The notes: generated by a model not told the origin, from the sequence alone. Positions 1 to 8,794 are shown, numbered from the stretch's first letter. The stretch: DNA of 64,000 nucleotides from Pseudonocardia nematodicida (GCF_040105385.1 NZ_JBEDNQ010000003.1:186001-250000); one strand, 5' to 3'. Translations and numbers: made by a program.

Positions 1-863
1 GGCACCTGCAGGTCGCACACCAGCGGGGCCAGCGAGGCGGCCAGCGAGTCGACGGCGTAGGCGTGCTCGCGCCGGTCCTTCGCCGAGGCGAACAGCGTGC
101 CGCCGATCTCGGCGGCGGTGAGGCCCTCGGAGTCCGGCCACATCGTCCCGGCCAGCACCCGGGACTCGACGGTGCGCCCGTCGAGCCGCAGCAGCAGTTC
201 CGGCGTCGCCCCCACCAGGCCGTCGACGGCGAAGCTCCAGCACGTCGGGTACCGCGCGGCCAGGCCGTGCAGCAGGAACCGGGCGTCCAGCGGGTCCTCG
301 GCGTGCACCAGCAGGTCGTGCGCCAGGACCACCTTGTCGAGCGTCCCGGCGCGCAGCCGCCCGACGGCCTCGGTCACGGCGGCGCGGTAGCGGTGCGACG
401 AGACCTGGCCGTCGGCGTAGCGCAACCGCCCGTCGGGACGGACCGGGGACGGCACGGGCAGCTCCGGCGCCGTCTCCGGTTCCGACGCGGGGGATATCTC
501 GGTGATCCACGCGCGGTGGCCCCGACGTCCGACGACGACCCGCGGCACCACCAGCACCGAGCCGGGGGAGGCGTCGTCGAAGGTGAAGGAGGCGAAGGCG
601 ACCGGCCCGGTGCCCGGCAGCCGGATCTCGTCCCGGGTGGAGCAGGCGTCGACCACCGAGCGCCACCAGCGGTCGGCCTCGGCGAACCGCTCGGGGCCCG
701 ACGTGGTGAACCGGGCCGCCTCGCCCCAGCCGACGACGCCCTCACCGCCGCGCACCCAGGACAGCGCACCGCTGCCCTCGGGCAGCACGTCCAGCAACGG
801 CCCGTCGATCCGGAGCGGGCGGGTACGGACGCGCAGCGCGGTGGTGGCCGGTGCGACTGTCAC
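1..863 (-). CDS. menF: Isochorismate synthase, C-terminus cut by window edge
   Basis: Chorismate-utilising enzyme that isomerises chorismate to isochorismate, the first step of menaquinone (or siderophore) synthesis. The visible 287 residues start at a GTG (MTVAPATTAL). They contain the family blocks DKVVLAHDLLV near residue 178 and PELLLRLDGR..SRVLAGT near 235-245, then HAYAVDSLA at the cut end. Family members are about 380-420 aa, so roughly the last 100 residues lie outside the window. Menaquinone use is supported by menG 3.6 kb away and by the nuo/grcC1 genes. An EntC-type siderophore enzyme is the alternative. It is divergent from the DUF3592 gene, and the 96-nt gap should hold both promoters. 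Confidence 0.88.
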   Translation of the reverse strand, partial: MTVAPATTALRVRTRPLRIDGPLLDVLPEGSGALSWVRGGEGVVGWGEAARFTTSGPERFAEADRWWRSVVDACSTRDEIRLPGTGPVAFASFTFDDASPGSVLVVPRVVVGRRGHRAWITEISPASEPETAPELPVPSPVRPDGRLRYADGQVSSHRYRAAVTEAVGRLRAGTLDKVVLAHDLLVHAEDPLDARFLLHGLAARYPTCWSFAVDGLVGATPELLLRLDGRTVESRVLAGTMWPDSEGLTAAEIGGTLFASAKDRREHAYAVDSLAASLAPLVCDLQV

Positions 864-959
864 ACCCCGAGCGTAGGCAACGGCCGGTGGCGGTGTCGGG
901 TCGGCGGGGCGAGGCACCGGCCACACCCCGGCGTCCGGGCGTCCCTAGAATCGGCGGCC

Positions 960-1442
960 GTGACGAGTCCGACCGAGGACGTGCTGACCGAGACCCGGGC
1001 CGCCGCGCTCCGCCTCCTGGGGCGGGTGCGTTACCGCGTGCCGGAGATCGTCGCCGGTGTCGGGCTCACGCTCACCATGCTCCTGCTGCTGTCGCTGGGC
1101 GGTGCGTTCGCCAACGACGCCCGCATCGACGACAACCGCGCCACCACCGCGGCGACGGTGCTGGACGGGTCGGACTACTGGCGCACCCTCGTCCGGTTCG
1201 TCGACGACCGCGGCCGCCTGCAGACCCCGGGCGGGGGCGTCTACTACCCGGTCGGTCTCACCCCGGGCGAGAACATCTACGTCGAGTACGACACCACCGA
1301 CCCCACCCGCGTCCGGGTCGCCGGACGCACCGCGGTGGACGGCATCCTGCCGATCGCCGGCGGGATCGCCGCGGTCTGGGTGGTGTTCGGCCCGGCCACG
1401 GTGGCGCTGCGCCGCCGCCGCGCCCGCCGCGAGCAGGCCTAG
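960..1442 (+). CDS. DUF3592 domain membrane protein
   Basis: A 160-aa protein with a GTG start (VTSPTEDVL). Hydrophobic segments lie near residues 25-50 and 125-148. Between them is an extracytoplasmic beta-rich domain with the DUF3592-like pattern YYPVGLTPGENIYVEYDTTDPTRVRV. The C-terminus is a short Arg-rich cytoplasmic tail. Function is unknown. In related actinobacteria a protein of this kind sits between the isochorismate synthase and the phosphatase gene, so it is probably part of a conserved neighbourhood. Its stop codon overlaps the end of the convergent phosphatase gene. Confidence 0.7.
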   Translation: MTSPTEDVLTETRAAALRLLGRVRYRVPEIVAGVGLTLTMLLLLSLGGAFANDARIDDNRATTAATVLDGSDYWRTLVRFVDDRGRLQTPGGGVYYPVGLTPGENIYVEYDTTDPTRVRVAGRTAVDGILPIAGGIAAVWVVFGPATVALRRRRARREQA

Positions 1443-2272
1443 ACCGAACCCCGCCAGAGCGCGTACATCTCGGACGCCACGTCCGGCGCGGCGACCAGCA
1501 TCCCGCCCTCCGGCAGGGCGGCGGCCCGGCCGTCCCGGTCGAGCACCACGGCCCCGGACTCGGCGGCCAGGCAGAGCGCGCCGGCGACGTCCCACTCGTG
1601 ACAGCCCTCGAGCACCGCGGCCACCGCGTGCCCCAGCGCCACCTGGGTGATCGCCAGCGCCGACGAGCCGAGCACCCGCACCCCGGCGTGCGCGGCCCGG
1701 CAGCGCGCGGCGAACCCGGCGTCGGGATCCTCGGCGCAGATCAGCGACCCGGCCACCCGGCAGGCCCTCCTGCCCGGCACCGGGACGCCGTTCGCGCGGA
1801 ACCCGCGGCCGCGGGCGGCGGCGTAGATCTGGCCGCGTCCGGGGTCGGCGACGACGCCGACGGCCGGTCCGTCCGGGTCGACCAGGGCCAGGCTGTAGGC
1901 GCACCACGGCAGCCCCGCGACGTAGTTGGCCGTGCCGTCGACCGGATCGACCACCCAGCGCATGCCGGCCGCGGTGGGGTGCGCGGGGCCCTCGCCCCAG
2001 CCGTACTCCTCGCCGACCACCGGGTAGCCGGGGAACTCGGCGGCCAGCACCCGCCGGGTGTGCCGTTCCAGGGTGCGGTCGGTGTCGGTGACCCAGTCGA
2101 ACGGGTTCGCCTTGGCCCGGGCGTCGAGGGTGCCGCCGCGCTCGCGCCCGAGGGTCGCGGTGATCACCTCGGCGGCGTCGTTGGCGAGCCGGCCCGCCGT
2201 CTCCAGCGCGCGGGAGAGCAGCGCCGGGTCGACCGGGGGAGCGGGTCGGGCGGTGTGCGGGACGGCCGTCAT
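1439..2272 (-). CDS. Inositol monophosphatase family phosphatase
   Basis: A 277-aa Mg-dependent sugar/polyol phosphatase of the IMPase fold. The metal-binding motifs are visible: GEEYG near residue 90, DPVDGTANY near 110 and WDVAGALCL near 225. The ATG giving MTAVPHTARP was preferred because the in-frame upstream sequence has no family similarity. The substrate could be inositol-1-phosphate (for PI/PIM or mycothiol synthesis), histidinol phosphate or another phosphate ester, and the sequence does not decide. It lies beside a mannosyltransferase, which fits a role in inositol-lipid metabolism. Convergent with and slightly overlapping the DUF3592 gene. Confidence 0.85.
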   Translation of the reverse strand: MTAVPHTARPAPPVDPALLSRALETAGRLANDAAEVITATLGRERGGTLDARAKANPFDWVTDTDRTLERHTRRVLAAEFPGYPVVGEEYGWGEGPAHPTAAGMRWVVDPVDGTANYVAGLPWCAYSLALVDPDGPAVGVVADPGRGQIYAAARGRGFRANGVPVPGRRACRVAGSLICAEDPDAGFAARCRAAHAGVRVLGSSALAITQVALGHAVAAVLEGCHEWDVAGALCLAAESGAVVLDRDGRAAALPEGGMLVAAPDVASEMYALWRGSV

Positions 2273-2441
2273 GCGCGCCGAGTCTGCGCGTCCGCGGTGT
2301 CCCGGCCGCGACGCGCAGGTGACGGCTCCGCGCCGGTCACACCAATTCACCGGGCGGGCGAACCCGTTGTTCGCGAGGCGTTCCGCCACTGATCACGCCG
2401 CCGACCCGGTGCGGCGTCCCGCGCCGACCAGGCTCGGCGAC

Positions 2442-3620
2442 GTGCGCGTCGCAATCGTCTCGGAATGCTTCCTGCCGGTGGTCAACGGCGTCACCAACTC
2501 GGTGCTGCGGGTCTGCGAGCACCTGCGCCGGAACGGGCACGACGTCGTCGTGATCGCGCCCGGCGTGGGTGAGCCGGCCGGGTACGACGGGGTCCCGGTC
2601 GTCCGGATCCCGGCCGTCGACCTGCCGGTGGTCAACTCGATGCCGGTCGGTGTGCCCAGCCGGCGGATCCTGCGGGCGCTGCGGGCGTTCCGGCCGGACG
2701 TCGTGCACCTCGCCGCGCCGTTCGTGGTCGGCGCACGCGGGCTCGCCGCCGCGCGCCGGCTCGGGGTGCCGACGGTCGCGGTCTACCAGACCGACGTCGC
2801 CGGGTTCGCCGCCTCCTACGGGCTCGGGCTGACCGCCCGCGCCGCGTGGCGCTGGACCTGCCGGCTGCACTCGCTGGCCGACCGCACCCTGGCTCCGAGC
2901 AGCTGGGCGACCGGCGCGCTGCGCGAGCGCGGCGTGCCGCGGGTGCACCAGTGGGCCCGCGGTGTCGACACCCGCCGGTTCACCCCGTCGAAGCGCAGCG
3001 CCGCCCGGCGGGCCGGTCTCGCCCCGCACGGCGAGAAGCTGATCGGGTTCGTCGGCCGGCTCGCCCCGGAGAAGCAGGTGCAGCGGCTCGCGGTGCTGGG
3101 CGAGCTGCCCGGGACGCGGCTGGTGGTGGTCGGTGACGGCCCGAGCACCGAGGACCTGCGACGACGGCTGCCGTCGGCCGCGTTCCTCGGCCACCGCGGC
3201 GGGGACGAGCTCGCCGAGATCTACGCGTCGCTCGACGTGTTCGTCCACACCGGACAGGCTGAGACGTTCTGCCAGGCCGTGCAGGAGGCGCTGGCCTCCG
3301 GGGTGCCGGTGGTCGCCCCGGACGCCGGCGGGCCGCGGGACCTGGTCCTGCCCGGGCGCACGGGGTACCTCGTCGCGCCCCGTCCGGAGACCGGAGAGCC
3401 CGGGGACCCGGCCACCGACGCCGCCGACCACGAGCTGGCCGACGCGGTGCGGACGCTCTGCGACGACCCGGTGCGGCACCGGTCCTTCGCGGCCGCGGCC
3501 CGGCAGTCGGTGCTGCGCCGGACCTGGACCTCGGTCGGCGACGAGCTGCTGGCGCACTACGCCCAGGTGCTCGCCGCCGGCGGCACCACCGCCGCTGTTC
3601 CCACGGACCGCGCCGCCTGA
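2442..3620 (+). CDS. mgtA: GT4 GDP-mannose-dependent alpha-mannosyltransferase
   Basis: A 392-aa GT-B glycosyltransferase. The N-terminal acceptor domain begins VRVAIVSECFLPVVNGVTNS. The C-terminal nucleotide-sugar domain has FVGRLAPEKQV near residue 205, VVVGDGPS near 230 and the EX7E-like stretch AETFCQAVQEALASGVPVV near 275. It matches the MgtA/PimB-like group (Rv0557 type) that mannosylates glucuronosyl-diacylglycerol or PI mannosides in the plasma membrane. As in mycobacteria it lies just upstream of menG. The GTG start at the conserved VAIVSE beta strand was chosen. The open frame continues upstream, but with no family similarity. Confidence 0.85.
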   Translation: MRVAIVSECFLPVVNGVTNSVLRVCEHLRRNGHDVVVIAPGVGEPAGYDGVPVVRIPAVDLPVVNSMPVGVPSRRILRALRAFRPDVVHLAAPFVVGARGLAAARRLGVPTVAVYQTDVAGFAASYGLGLTARAAWRWTCRLHSLADRTLAPSSWATGALRERGVPRVHQWARGVDTRRFTPSKRSAARRAGLAPHGEKLIGFVGRLAPEKQVQRLAVLGELPGTRLVVVGDGPSTEDLRRRLPSAAFLGHRGGDELAEIYASLDVFVHTGQAETFCQAVQEALASGVPVVAPDAGGPRDLVLPGRTGYLVAPRPETGEPGDPATDAADHELADAVRTLCDDPVRHRSFAAAARQSVLRRTWTSVGDELLAHYAQVLAAGGTTAAVPTDRAA

Positions 3621-3681
3621 CCGCACGCCGCCCTCCGCCGTCGGGCCGCGCGCCGCGGCGCCTCGTCGCCCGCGTGGCGAC

Positions 3682-3741
3682 CCGCCGCACTGCGTGGCAC
3701 CCCTCCCACGGGGTGCCACGGCAGGTCACGGAGTGCGGCGG
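3682..3741. terminator. Nested inverted repeat downstream of mgtA
   Basis: An 11-bp perfect stem (3693-3703 with 3710-3720, core GTGGCACCCC) encloses a 6-nt loop. An outer 10-bp pair (3682-3691 with 3732-3741, CCGCCGCACT) surrounds it. There is no T-run, as is usual in high-GC actinobacteria. It sits 62 nt after the mgtA stop and probably terminates that transcript. The core half-site CCACGGGGTGCC recurs at 3820-3831. Confidence 0.55.
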
Positions 3742-3896
3742 CAGGCTGCGGCGTGCCCGAGCGCCCGGCGCTGCTCGGTCGGCGTCCCGTCGGGGTGTGC
3801 GGCGACCTCCCGCCGGACGCCACGGGGTGCCGCAGGCCGCGGCGTGCGTAGTCGTGCGGATCCGGCGGCGGGGGGCGGCAGCGCAGGGTGGGCGGC

Positions 3897-4484
3897 ATGA
3901 CTCACGTGGGCCGCACGATCGTCGTCGAACCGCAGGGTGAGCTCGGCCGGGTGGACACCTCGGCCGCGAGCGAGCTGATGCACCGCCTGCTCGACCGCTC
4001 GCCGGGAGTGCGCGCGATCGCCCGGGACCAGGTGCTCGCCGCGCCGGAGCGGGTGATGCCGCCGGTGCTGTTCGCGCTGTCGGAGAACCTGGTCGCCGCC
4101 GGCGAGATGGCCGACGCCGCGATGTGGTTCTACGCCGCGCAGGTCCGGGCCCGGTTCGATGCCACCCGCTGCACCGACACGACCGCGGCCTCGGCGCTGG
4201 CGGTCCTGCGCGACCGGTTCGGCGAGCCGGTGAACCGGTGGGCCTTCGCCGACCCGCGCCGCGTCCGTCGTGCCGCGGTCCGGGCCGTGGCCTGGGACCG
4301 CGCGGCCCCGCACGACTACGACCACCGCTGGATCGCCCTGCACGGCATGGGCGCCTTCACCGGCCCGGGCGACGGCGTCAGCACCCCGCCCGAGGAGTGG
4401 CCCGCCACGGCCGCCCGGGTCCGCGCCGAGTACCTCACCGGGCTGCGTGCGGTGCTGCGCGAGCAGTTCGGCACCGGTGCGTAA
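3897..4484 (+). CDS. Conserved hypothetical protein
   Basis: A 195-aa soluble protein, not recognised. The ATG (MTHVGRTIVV) is preferred because an AGGGTGGG-type ribosome site lies just upstream; an in-frame GTG nine bases earlier is possible. The protein is rich in Ala, Arg and Trp with no membrane segment. It has a helical middle (ALSENLVAAGEMADAAMWF) and an Asp/His-containing segment HDYDHRWIALHGMGAF near residue 145. It ends 9 nt before menG, so the two are likely co-transcribed. No function can be assigned. Confidence 0.6.
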   Translation: MTHVGRTIVVEPQGELGRVDTSAASELMHRLLDRSPGVRAIARDQVLAAPERVMPPVLFALSENLVAAGEMADAAMWFYAAQVRARFDATRCTDTTAASALAVLRDRFGEPVNRWAFADPRRVRRAAVRAVAWDRAAPHDYDHRWIALHGMGAFTGPGDGVSTPPEEWPATAARVRAEYLTGLRAVLREQFGTGA

Positions 4485-4493
4485 TCTCGTGGC

Positions 4494-5186
4494 GTGTCCC
4501 GCGCCGACCTCGACAAGGACCCGCACGCCGTCGCCCGCATGTTCGACGGCGTCGCCCGGCGCTACGACCTGACCAACACCGCCCTGTCCGGCGGGCTGGA
4601 CCGGCACTGGCGGGCGCAGACCCGACGCGCCCTGGCCCTGCGGCCGGGTGACAAGGTCCTCGATCTCGCGGCGGGGACGGCGGTGTCCACCGTCGAGCTG
4701 GCCCGCGACGGCGCCTGGTGCGTCGCCGGGGACTTCTCGCTCGGGATGCTGCGCGCCGGCCTGCACCGGGACGTGCCCCGGGCCGCCGCGGACGCGATGC
4801 ACCTGCCCTTCGCCGACGGCGCGTTCGACGCCGTCACGATCTCCTTCGGACTGCGCAACGTCGCCGACCCGGACCTCGGGCTGCGGGAGATGGCCCGGGT
4901 CACCCGTCCCGGCGGTCGGCTGGTCGTCTGCGAGTTCTCGACGCCCACGGTCCCGTCCTTCCGGGCGCTCTACCAGGGCGTCGTGCTCCGGCACGTGCTG
5001 CCGGCGGTGGCCCGGACGGTGGCGTCGAACCCCGAGGCCTACCTCTACCTCGCCGAGTCCATCCGGGACTGGCCCGCGCAGCCGGAGCTGGCCGAACGCA
5101 TCGGTGCCGCCGGCTGGGATCAGGTCGCCTGGCGCAACCTCACCTTCGGCGCCGTCGCCCTGCACCGCGCCGTCAAGCCCGCCTGA
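4494..5186 (+). CDS. menG: Demethylmenaquinone methyltransferase
   Basis: A 230-aa UbiE/MenG-family class I methyltransferase that C-methylates demethylmenaquinone with S-adenosylmethionine, the last step of menaquinone synthesis. Family marks are FDGVARRYDLTN near residue 18, the SAM loop VLDLAAGTA near 54, ITISFGLRN-like VTISFGLRNV near 117 and EFSTP near 148. The start is a GTG 9 nt after the previous stop. The nuo operon, whose product reduces menaquinone, begins 363 nt downstream. Confidence 0.93.
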   Translation: MSRADLDKDPHAVARMFDGVARRYDLTNTALSGGLDRHWRAQTRRALALRPGDKVLDLAAGTAVSTVELARDGAWCVAGDFSLGMLRAGLHRDVPRAAADAMHLPFADGAFDAVTISFGLRNVADPDLGLREMARVTRPGGRLVVCEFSTPTVPSFRALYQGVVLRHVLPAVARTVASNPEAYLYLAESIRDWPAQPELAERIGAAGWDQVAWRNLTFGAVALHRAVKPA

Positions 5187-5549
5187 CCGGATCCGGCCGC
5201 GCCCCGGGACGGCGCCGTCCCCCGACCGCGCGCAGCGGCGACACCCTGACGCCGCTCGGACTTCTTGCGCCGCAACATGTTCGCCGCCATTCACCGATCC
5301 GGGGGCGCCAAACCGTCCGGTACGTCCTACACTGCGCACGAGGTTCGTGAAGATTTTCACAAGCGTGGTGGCCGACACGCCGACAGGATCCGTCCGACCA
5401 GCGCGGATGCGGATCACAGGTGACCCCCGACCCACGGCAGGTAAGGCTCGCCTGGGTCGTTCGTCACAAGGTGTCCGACCTAGGGTCAGCCCGAGCGGCT
5501 TGTCGATCACCACCAACGGCGGTGGCCGCGCGACTACGAAGGTGTACGG
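5187..5549. other. Leader and promoter region of the nuo operon
   Basis: 363 nt without a convincing gene. The part from about 5270 to 5480 is less GC-rich than its surroundings and holds the CRP-type palindrome described separately. A polyprenyl/geranylgeranyl reductase gene, which sits near menG and grcC1 in mycobacteria, is not present here. I saw no convincing riboswitch or attenuator. Confidence 0.5.
5346..5361. promoter_or_regulatory. CRP/GlxR-type operator upstream of nuoA
   Basis: The 16-bp sequence CGTGAAGATTTTCACA fits the CRP/GlxR consensus TGTGA-N6-TCACA, with one mismatch in the outer bases on the + strand. It lies about 190 nt before the nuoA start in the AT-richer part of the leader. 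CRP-type cAMP regulators commonly control respiratory operons in actinobacteria. Function here is inferred from the match alone. Confidence 0.5.
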
Positions 5550-5915
5550 ATGCTCGATCCCTATCTCCCGCTCGTCCTGCTGTTCGTGTTGGCGGCGGGG
5601 TTCGCGGTCTTCTCCGTCGCGGCGGCTCCGCTGATCGGTCCTCGCCGCTACAACCGGGCCAAGCTCGACTCCTACGAGTGTGGGATCGAGCCCTCTCCGC
5701 AGCCGGTGGTCGGCGGCGGACGCGTCCCGGTCGCCTACTACCTCACGGCGATGTTGTTCATCCTGTTCGACATCGAGCTGGTGTTCATGTACCCGTACGC
5801 CGTCATCGCCGATGCGGTCGGCCTGTTCGGGTTCGTGGCCATCACGCTCTACATCGCCACGATCGGCTTCGCGTACGCCTATGAATGGCGGCGCGGCGGA
5901 CTCGAGTGGAGCTGA
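5550..5915 (+). CDS. nuoA: NADH-quinone oxidoreductase subunit A
   Basis: A 121-aa complex I membrane subunit with three predicted transmembrane helices (residues about 5-28, 62-84, 90-112). The family signature YECGIEP follows the first helix, and FDIELVFMYP lies in the second. It forms part of the quinone-site region. It is the first gene of the operon: ATG start, with the nuoB start 5 nt after the stop. Confidence 0.95.
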   Translation: MLDPYLPLVLLFVLAAGFAVFSVAAAPLIGPRRYNRAKLDSYECGIEPSPQPVVGGGRVPVAYYLTAMLFILFDIELVFMYPYAVIADAVGLFGFVAITLYIATIGFAYAYEWRRGGLEWS

Positions 5916-5919
5916 CGTC

Positions 5920-6609
5920 ATGGGACTCGAGGAGAACCTGCCCAGCGGTGTCCTGCTGACCAACGTCGAGAAGCTGGTCAACTGGACCCGGAAGTCGTCG
6001 CTCTGGCCGGCCACCTTCGGCCTGGCCTGCTGCGCGATCGAGATGATGACCACCGGGGCGTCCCGGTACGACCTGGCCCGGTTCGGCATGGAGGTCTTCC
6101 GGCCCTCGCCCCGCCAGGCCGACCTGATGATCGTCGCCGGCCGGGTGAGCAACAAGATGGCCCCGGTCCTGCGCCAGATCTACGACCAGATGCCCGAGCC
6201 GCGCTGGGTGCTCGCGATGGGCGTCTGCGCCAGCTCCGGCGGCATGTTCAACAACTACGCGATCGTCCAGGGCGTCGACCACGTCGTGCCGGTGGACATG
6301 TACCTGCCGGGCTGCCCGCCGCGCCCGGAGATGCTGATCGACGCGATCCTCAAGCTGCACGCCAAGATCCAGGACGAGCCGCTCGGCGCGAAGCGCGCCG
6401 CGGAGCTGGCCGAGTCCGGGCACCGCACGCCGATGGTCCCGTCGTCGGTCAAGTACGCGCCGAAGAGCAAGCAGCTCGGCGCGCTCAAGGGTGTGTCCAC
6501 CCCGGACATCCCGAACATCCTCGAGCCCGGTGCGCAGCCGAAGGACACCTACAAGGAACTGCCGTCGCTGGCCGACGCCGCGCGCCTCACGGGAGGTGAG
6601 TCGAAGTGA
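5920..6609 (+). CDS. nuoB: NADH-quinone oxidoreductase subunit B
   Basis: A 229-aa peripheral-arm subunit carrying cluster N2, which passes electrons to menaquinone. Cluster ligands are seen in FGLACCAIEMM (tandem Cys near 36-37), VCASSGG near 102 and YLPGCPPRPE near 132. The C-terminal tail of about 60 residues beyond the conserved core is longer than in enterobacterial NuoB, as in other actinobacteria. The stop overlaps the nuoC GTG by 4 nt. Confidence 0.95.
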   Translation: MGLEENLPSGVLLTNVEKLVNWTRKSSLWPATFGLACCAIEMMTTGASRYDLARFGMEVFRPSPRQADLMIVAGRVSNKMAPVLRQIYDQMPEPRWVLAMGVCASSGGMFNNYAIVQGVDHVVPVDMYLPGCPPRPEMLIDAILKLHAKIQDEPLGAKRAAELAESGHRTPMVPSSVKYAPKSKQLGALKGVSTPDIPNILEPGAQPKDTYKELPSLADAARLTGGESK

Positions 6610-7439
6610 CCGAGCCGACCGGGACCTCCAAGGATGACGCCGAGCCCACCGGCGGGGCGCACTCCAGCTCGCAGGAGAGCGGCGCCGCGCTGGAGGAGCA
6701 GCAGGCCGGCGGCGGGGGTGACGCGCTGGCGGGTGTCCGTCCGGCCGGGACCTCCGCGGAGCCCGCGGGGCTGCCCGCGAGCCGCACCCGCAGCGGCATG
6801 TTCGGCGTCCGCGGCACCGGCGACACCTCCGGCTACGGCGGCCTGCGGCTGCCCGGCTACGCCCCGGCACCCGCCGAGCGGCCGTTCGGCGGCTGGTTCG
6901 ACGAGTTCGCCGACGAGCTCGGCGCCGCCCTCGACGAGCGTGCCGTCCCGCGCACGTCGATCGAGCAGGTCACGATCGACCGCGACGAGCTGACCCTCTA
7001 CGTGCAGCCGGACCGGCTGCACGCGGTCGCGAAGACGCTGCGCGACGACCCGGGCCTGCGCTTCGAGTTCTGTTCCTCGGTGTCCGGTGTGGACTACTCG
7101 GCGCCGGACGGCGCGCCGGTGGACCGGCCGGTGCACGTCACCTACCACCTGCTGTCGATGACCTACCGGCGCCGGATCCGGCTGGAGGTCGCCCTCGAGC
7201 TGGACGACCTGCACGTCGACAGCGTCGTGGACGTCTACCCGACCGCGGACTGGCACGAGCGCGAGACCTGGGACATGTTCGGCGTCGTCTTCGACGGCCA
7301 CCCGGCACTGACCCGGATCCTCATGCCGGACGACTGGGACGGACATCCCCAGCGCAAGAGCTACCCGCTGGGTGGCATCCCCGTCGAGTACAAGGGCGCG
7401 GAGATCCCCCCGCCCGACGAGCGGAGGGCGTACTCGTGA
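6606..7439 (+). CDS. nuoC: NADH-quinone oxidoreductase subunit C
   Basis: A 277-aa, 30-kDa-subunit family protein of the hydrophilic arm. Residues about 1-85 are a low-complexity Gly/Pro/Glu-rich extension unlike the compact E. coli domain. The conserved core starts around RPFGGWFDEFADEL and ends with the signature ERETWDMFGVVFDGHP near residue 218 and RKSYPLGG near 250. The GTG start overlaps the nuoB stop and the gene is coupled to nuoD by another 4-nt overlap. Confidence 0.93.
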   Translation: MTEPTGTSKDDAEPTGGAHSSSQESGAALEEQQAGGGGDALAGVRPAGTSAEPAGLPASRTRSGMFGVRGTGDTSGYGGLRLPGYAPAPAERPFGGWFDEFADELGAALDERAVPRTSIEQVTIDRDELTLYVQPDRLHAVAKTLRDDPGLRFEFCSSVSGVDYSAPDGAPVDRPVHVTYHLLSMTYRRRIRLEVALELDDLHVDSVVDVYPTADWHERETWDMFGVVFDGHPALTRILMPDDWDGHPQRKSYPLGGIPVEYKGAEIPPPDERRAYS

Positions 7440-8794
7440 CCGACACCCGGACCGACGCCACCACACCCACCACGCCGCAGGACCCGTACGCCGCCCCGGA
7501 ACGGGAGACCACCGAGGGCACCGTCTACACGGTCACCGGCGGCGACTGGGACACCCTGGTCGACTCCGAGCACGACGACCGCATCGTCATCAACATGGGT
7601 CCGCAGCACCCGTCCACGCACGGGGTGCTGCGCCTGGTGCTCGAACTCGAGGGCGAGACCGTCACCCAGGCCCGCTCGGTGATCGGCTACCTGCACACCG
7701 GCATCGAGAAGAACTGCGAGTACCGGACCTGGACCCAGGGGGTCACCTTCGTGACCCGCGCGGACTACCTGTCCCCGCTGTTCAACGAGGCCGCGTACTG
7801 CATGGGCGTCGAGAAGCTGCTCGGCGTCGAGGTGCCGGCCCGGGCCGAGCACATCCGGGTACTGCTCCAGGAGCTGAACCGGATCGGCTCGCACCTGGTC
7901 GCGCTGGCCACCGGCGGTATGGAGCTCGGCGCGCTGACCGGCATGACGTCCGGGTTCCGGGAGCGCGAGGAGGTCCTCCACCTGCTGGAGTTCCTCACCG
8001 GCCTGCGGATGAACCACGCCTTCATCCGCCCGGGCGGCCTCGCCCAGGACCTGCCCGACGGCTGGCAGGAGCGGGTGCGCGAGTTCCTGGCCGTGATGAA
8101 CAAGCGGCTGCCCGACTACGACAAGCTGCTCACCGGCCAGCCGATCTGGAAGCAGCGCCTGGAGGGCATCGGCTACCTGCCCGTCGACGGCTGCCTGGCC
8201 CTCGGCGTGTCCGGGCCGATCCTGCGCTCGGCCGGGCTGGCCTGGGACCTGCGCAAGCACATGCCGTACTCGGTCTACGACCAGTACGACTTCGAGGTCC
8301 CGACGGCCACCGAGGCCGACTGCTACGCCCGCTACAAGCTCCGCGTCGCCGAGATCCACGAGTCGCTCAAGCTCATGGAGCAGGCGGTGGCGAAGATCGA
8401 CGAGCTCGGGCCGGGCCGGGTCATGGTCGACGACCCGAAGGTCGCCTGGCCGGCGCAGCTGTCGGTCGGAAGCGACGGGATGGGCAACACCCTCGAGCAC
8501 GTCCGCAAGATCATGGGTCAGTCGATGGAGTCGCTGATCCACCACTTCAAGCTGGTCACCGAAGGCTTCCACGTCCCGCCGGGCCAGGCCTACGCCGCCG
8601 TCGAGTCCCCGCGCGGGGAGATCGGCGCGCACCTGGTCTCGGACGGCGGCACCCGCCCGGTGCGCGTGCACCTGCGCGACCCCAGCTTCGTGAACCTGCA
8701 GGCGATGCCGGCGATGAGTGAGGGCGGCCTGGTCGCCGACGTCATCGCGGCCGTCGCCTCGATCGACCCGGTGATGGGAGGGTGCGACCGATGA
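7436..8794 (+). CDS. nuoD: NADH-quinone oxidoreductase subunit D
   Basis: A 452-aa, 49-kDa-subunit family protein lining the quinone chamber. The conserved entry NMGPQHPSTHGVLRLVLELE begins near residue 55, followed by GYLHTGIEKN near 85. The C-terminus has the typical VIAAVASIDPVMGGCDR. About 45 extra residues rich in Thr and Asp precede the core. GTG start, ATGA overlap with nuoE. Confidence 0.95.
   Translation: MTDTRTDATTPTTPQDPYAAPERETTEGTVYTVTGGDWDTLVDSEHDDRIVINMGPQHPSTHGVLRLVLELEGETVTQARSVIGYLHTGIEKNCEYRTWTQGVTFVTRADYLSPLFNEAAYCMGVEKLLGVEVPARAEHIRVLLQELNRIGSHLVALATGGMELGALTGMTSGFREREEVLHLLEFLTGLRMNHAFIRPGGLAQDLPDGWQERVREFLAVMNKRLPDYDKLLTGQPIWKQRLEGIGYLPVDGCLALGVSGPILRSAGLAWDLRKHMPYSVYDQYDFEVPTATEADCYARYKLRVAEIHESLKLMEQAVAKIDELGPGRVMVDDPKVAWPAQLSVGSDGMGNTLEHVRKIMGQSMESLIHHFKLVTEGFHVPPGQAYAAVESPRGEIGAHLVSDGGTRPVRVHLRDPSFVNLQAMPAMSEGGLVADVIAAVASIDPVMGGCDR

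Noticed and set aside
3726..6155. An 809-codon minus-strand open frame opposite menG and nuoA/nuoB
   Set aside because: It runs antisense to clear genes, has Arg/Gly/His-rich low-complexity translation and spans several genes. It is a high-GC shadow frame.
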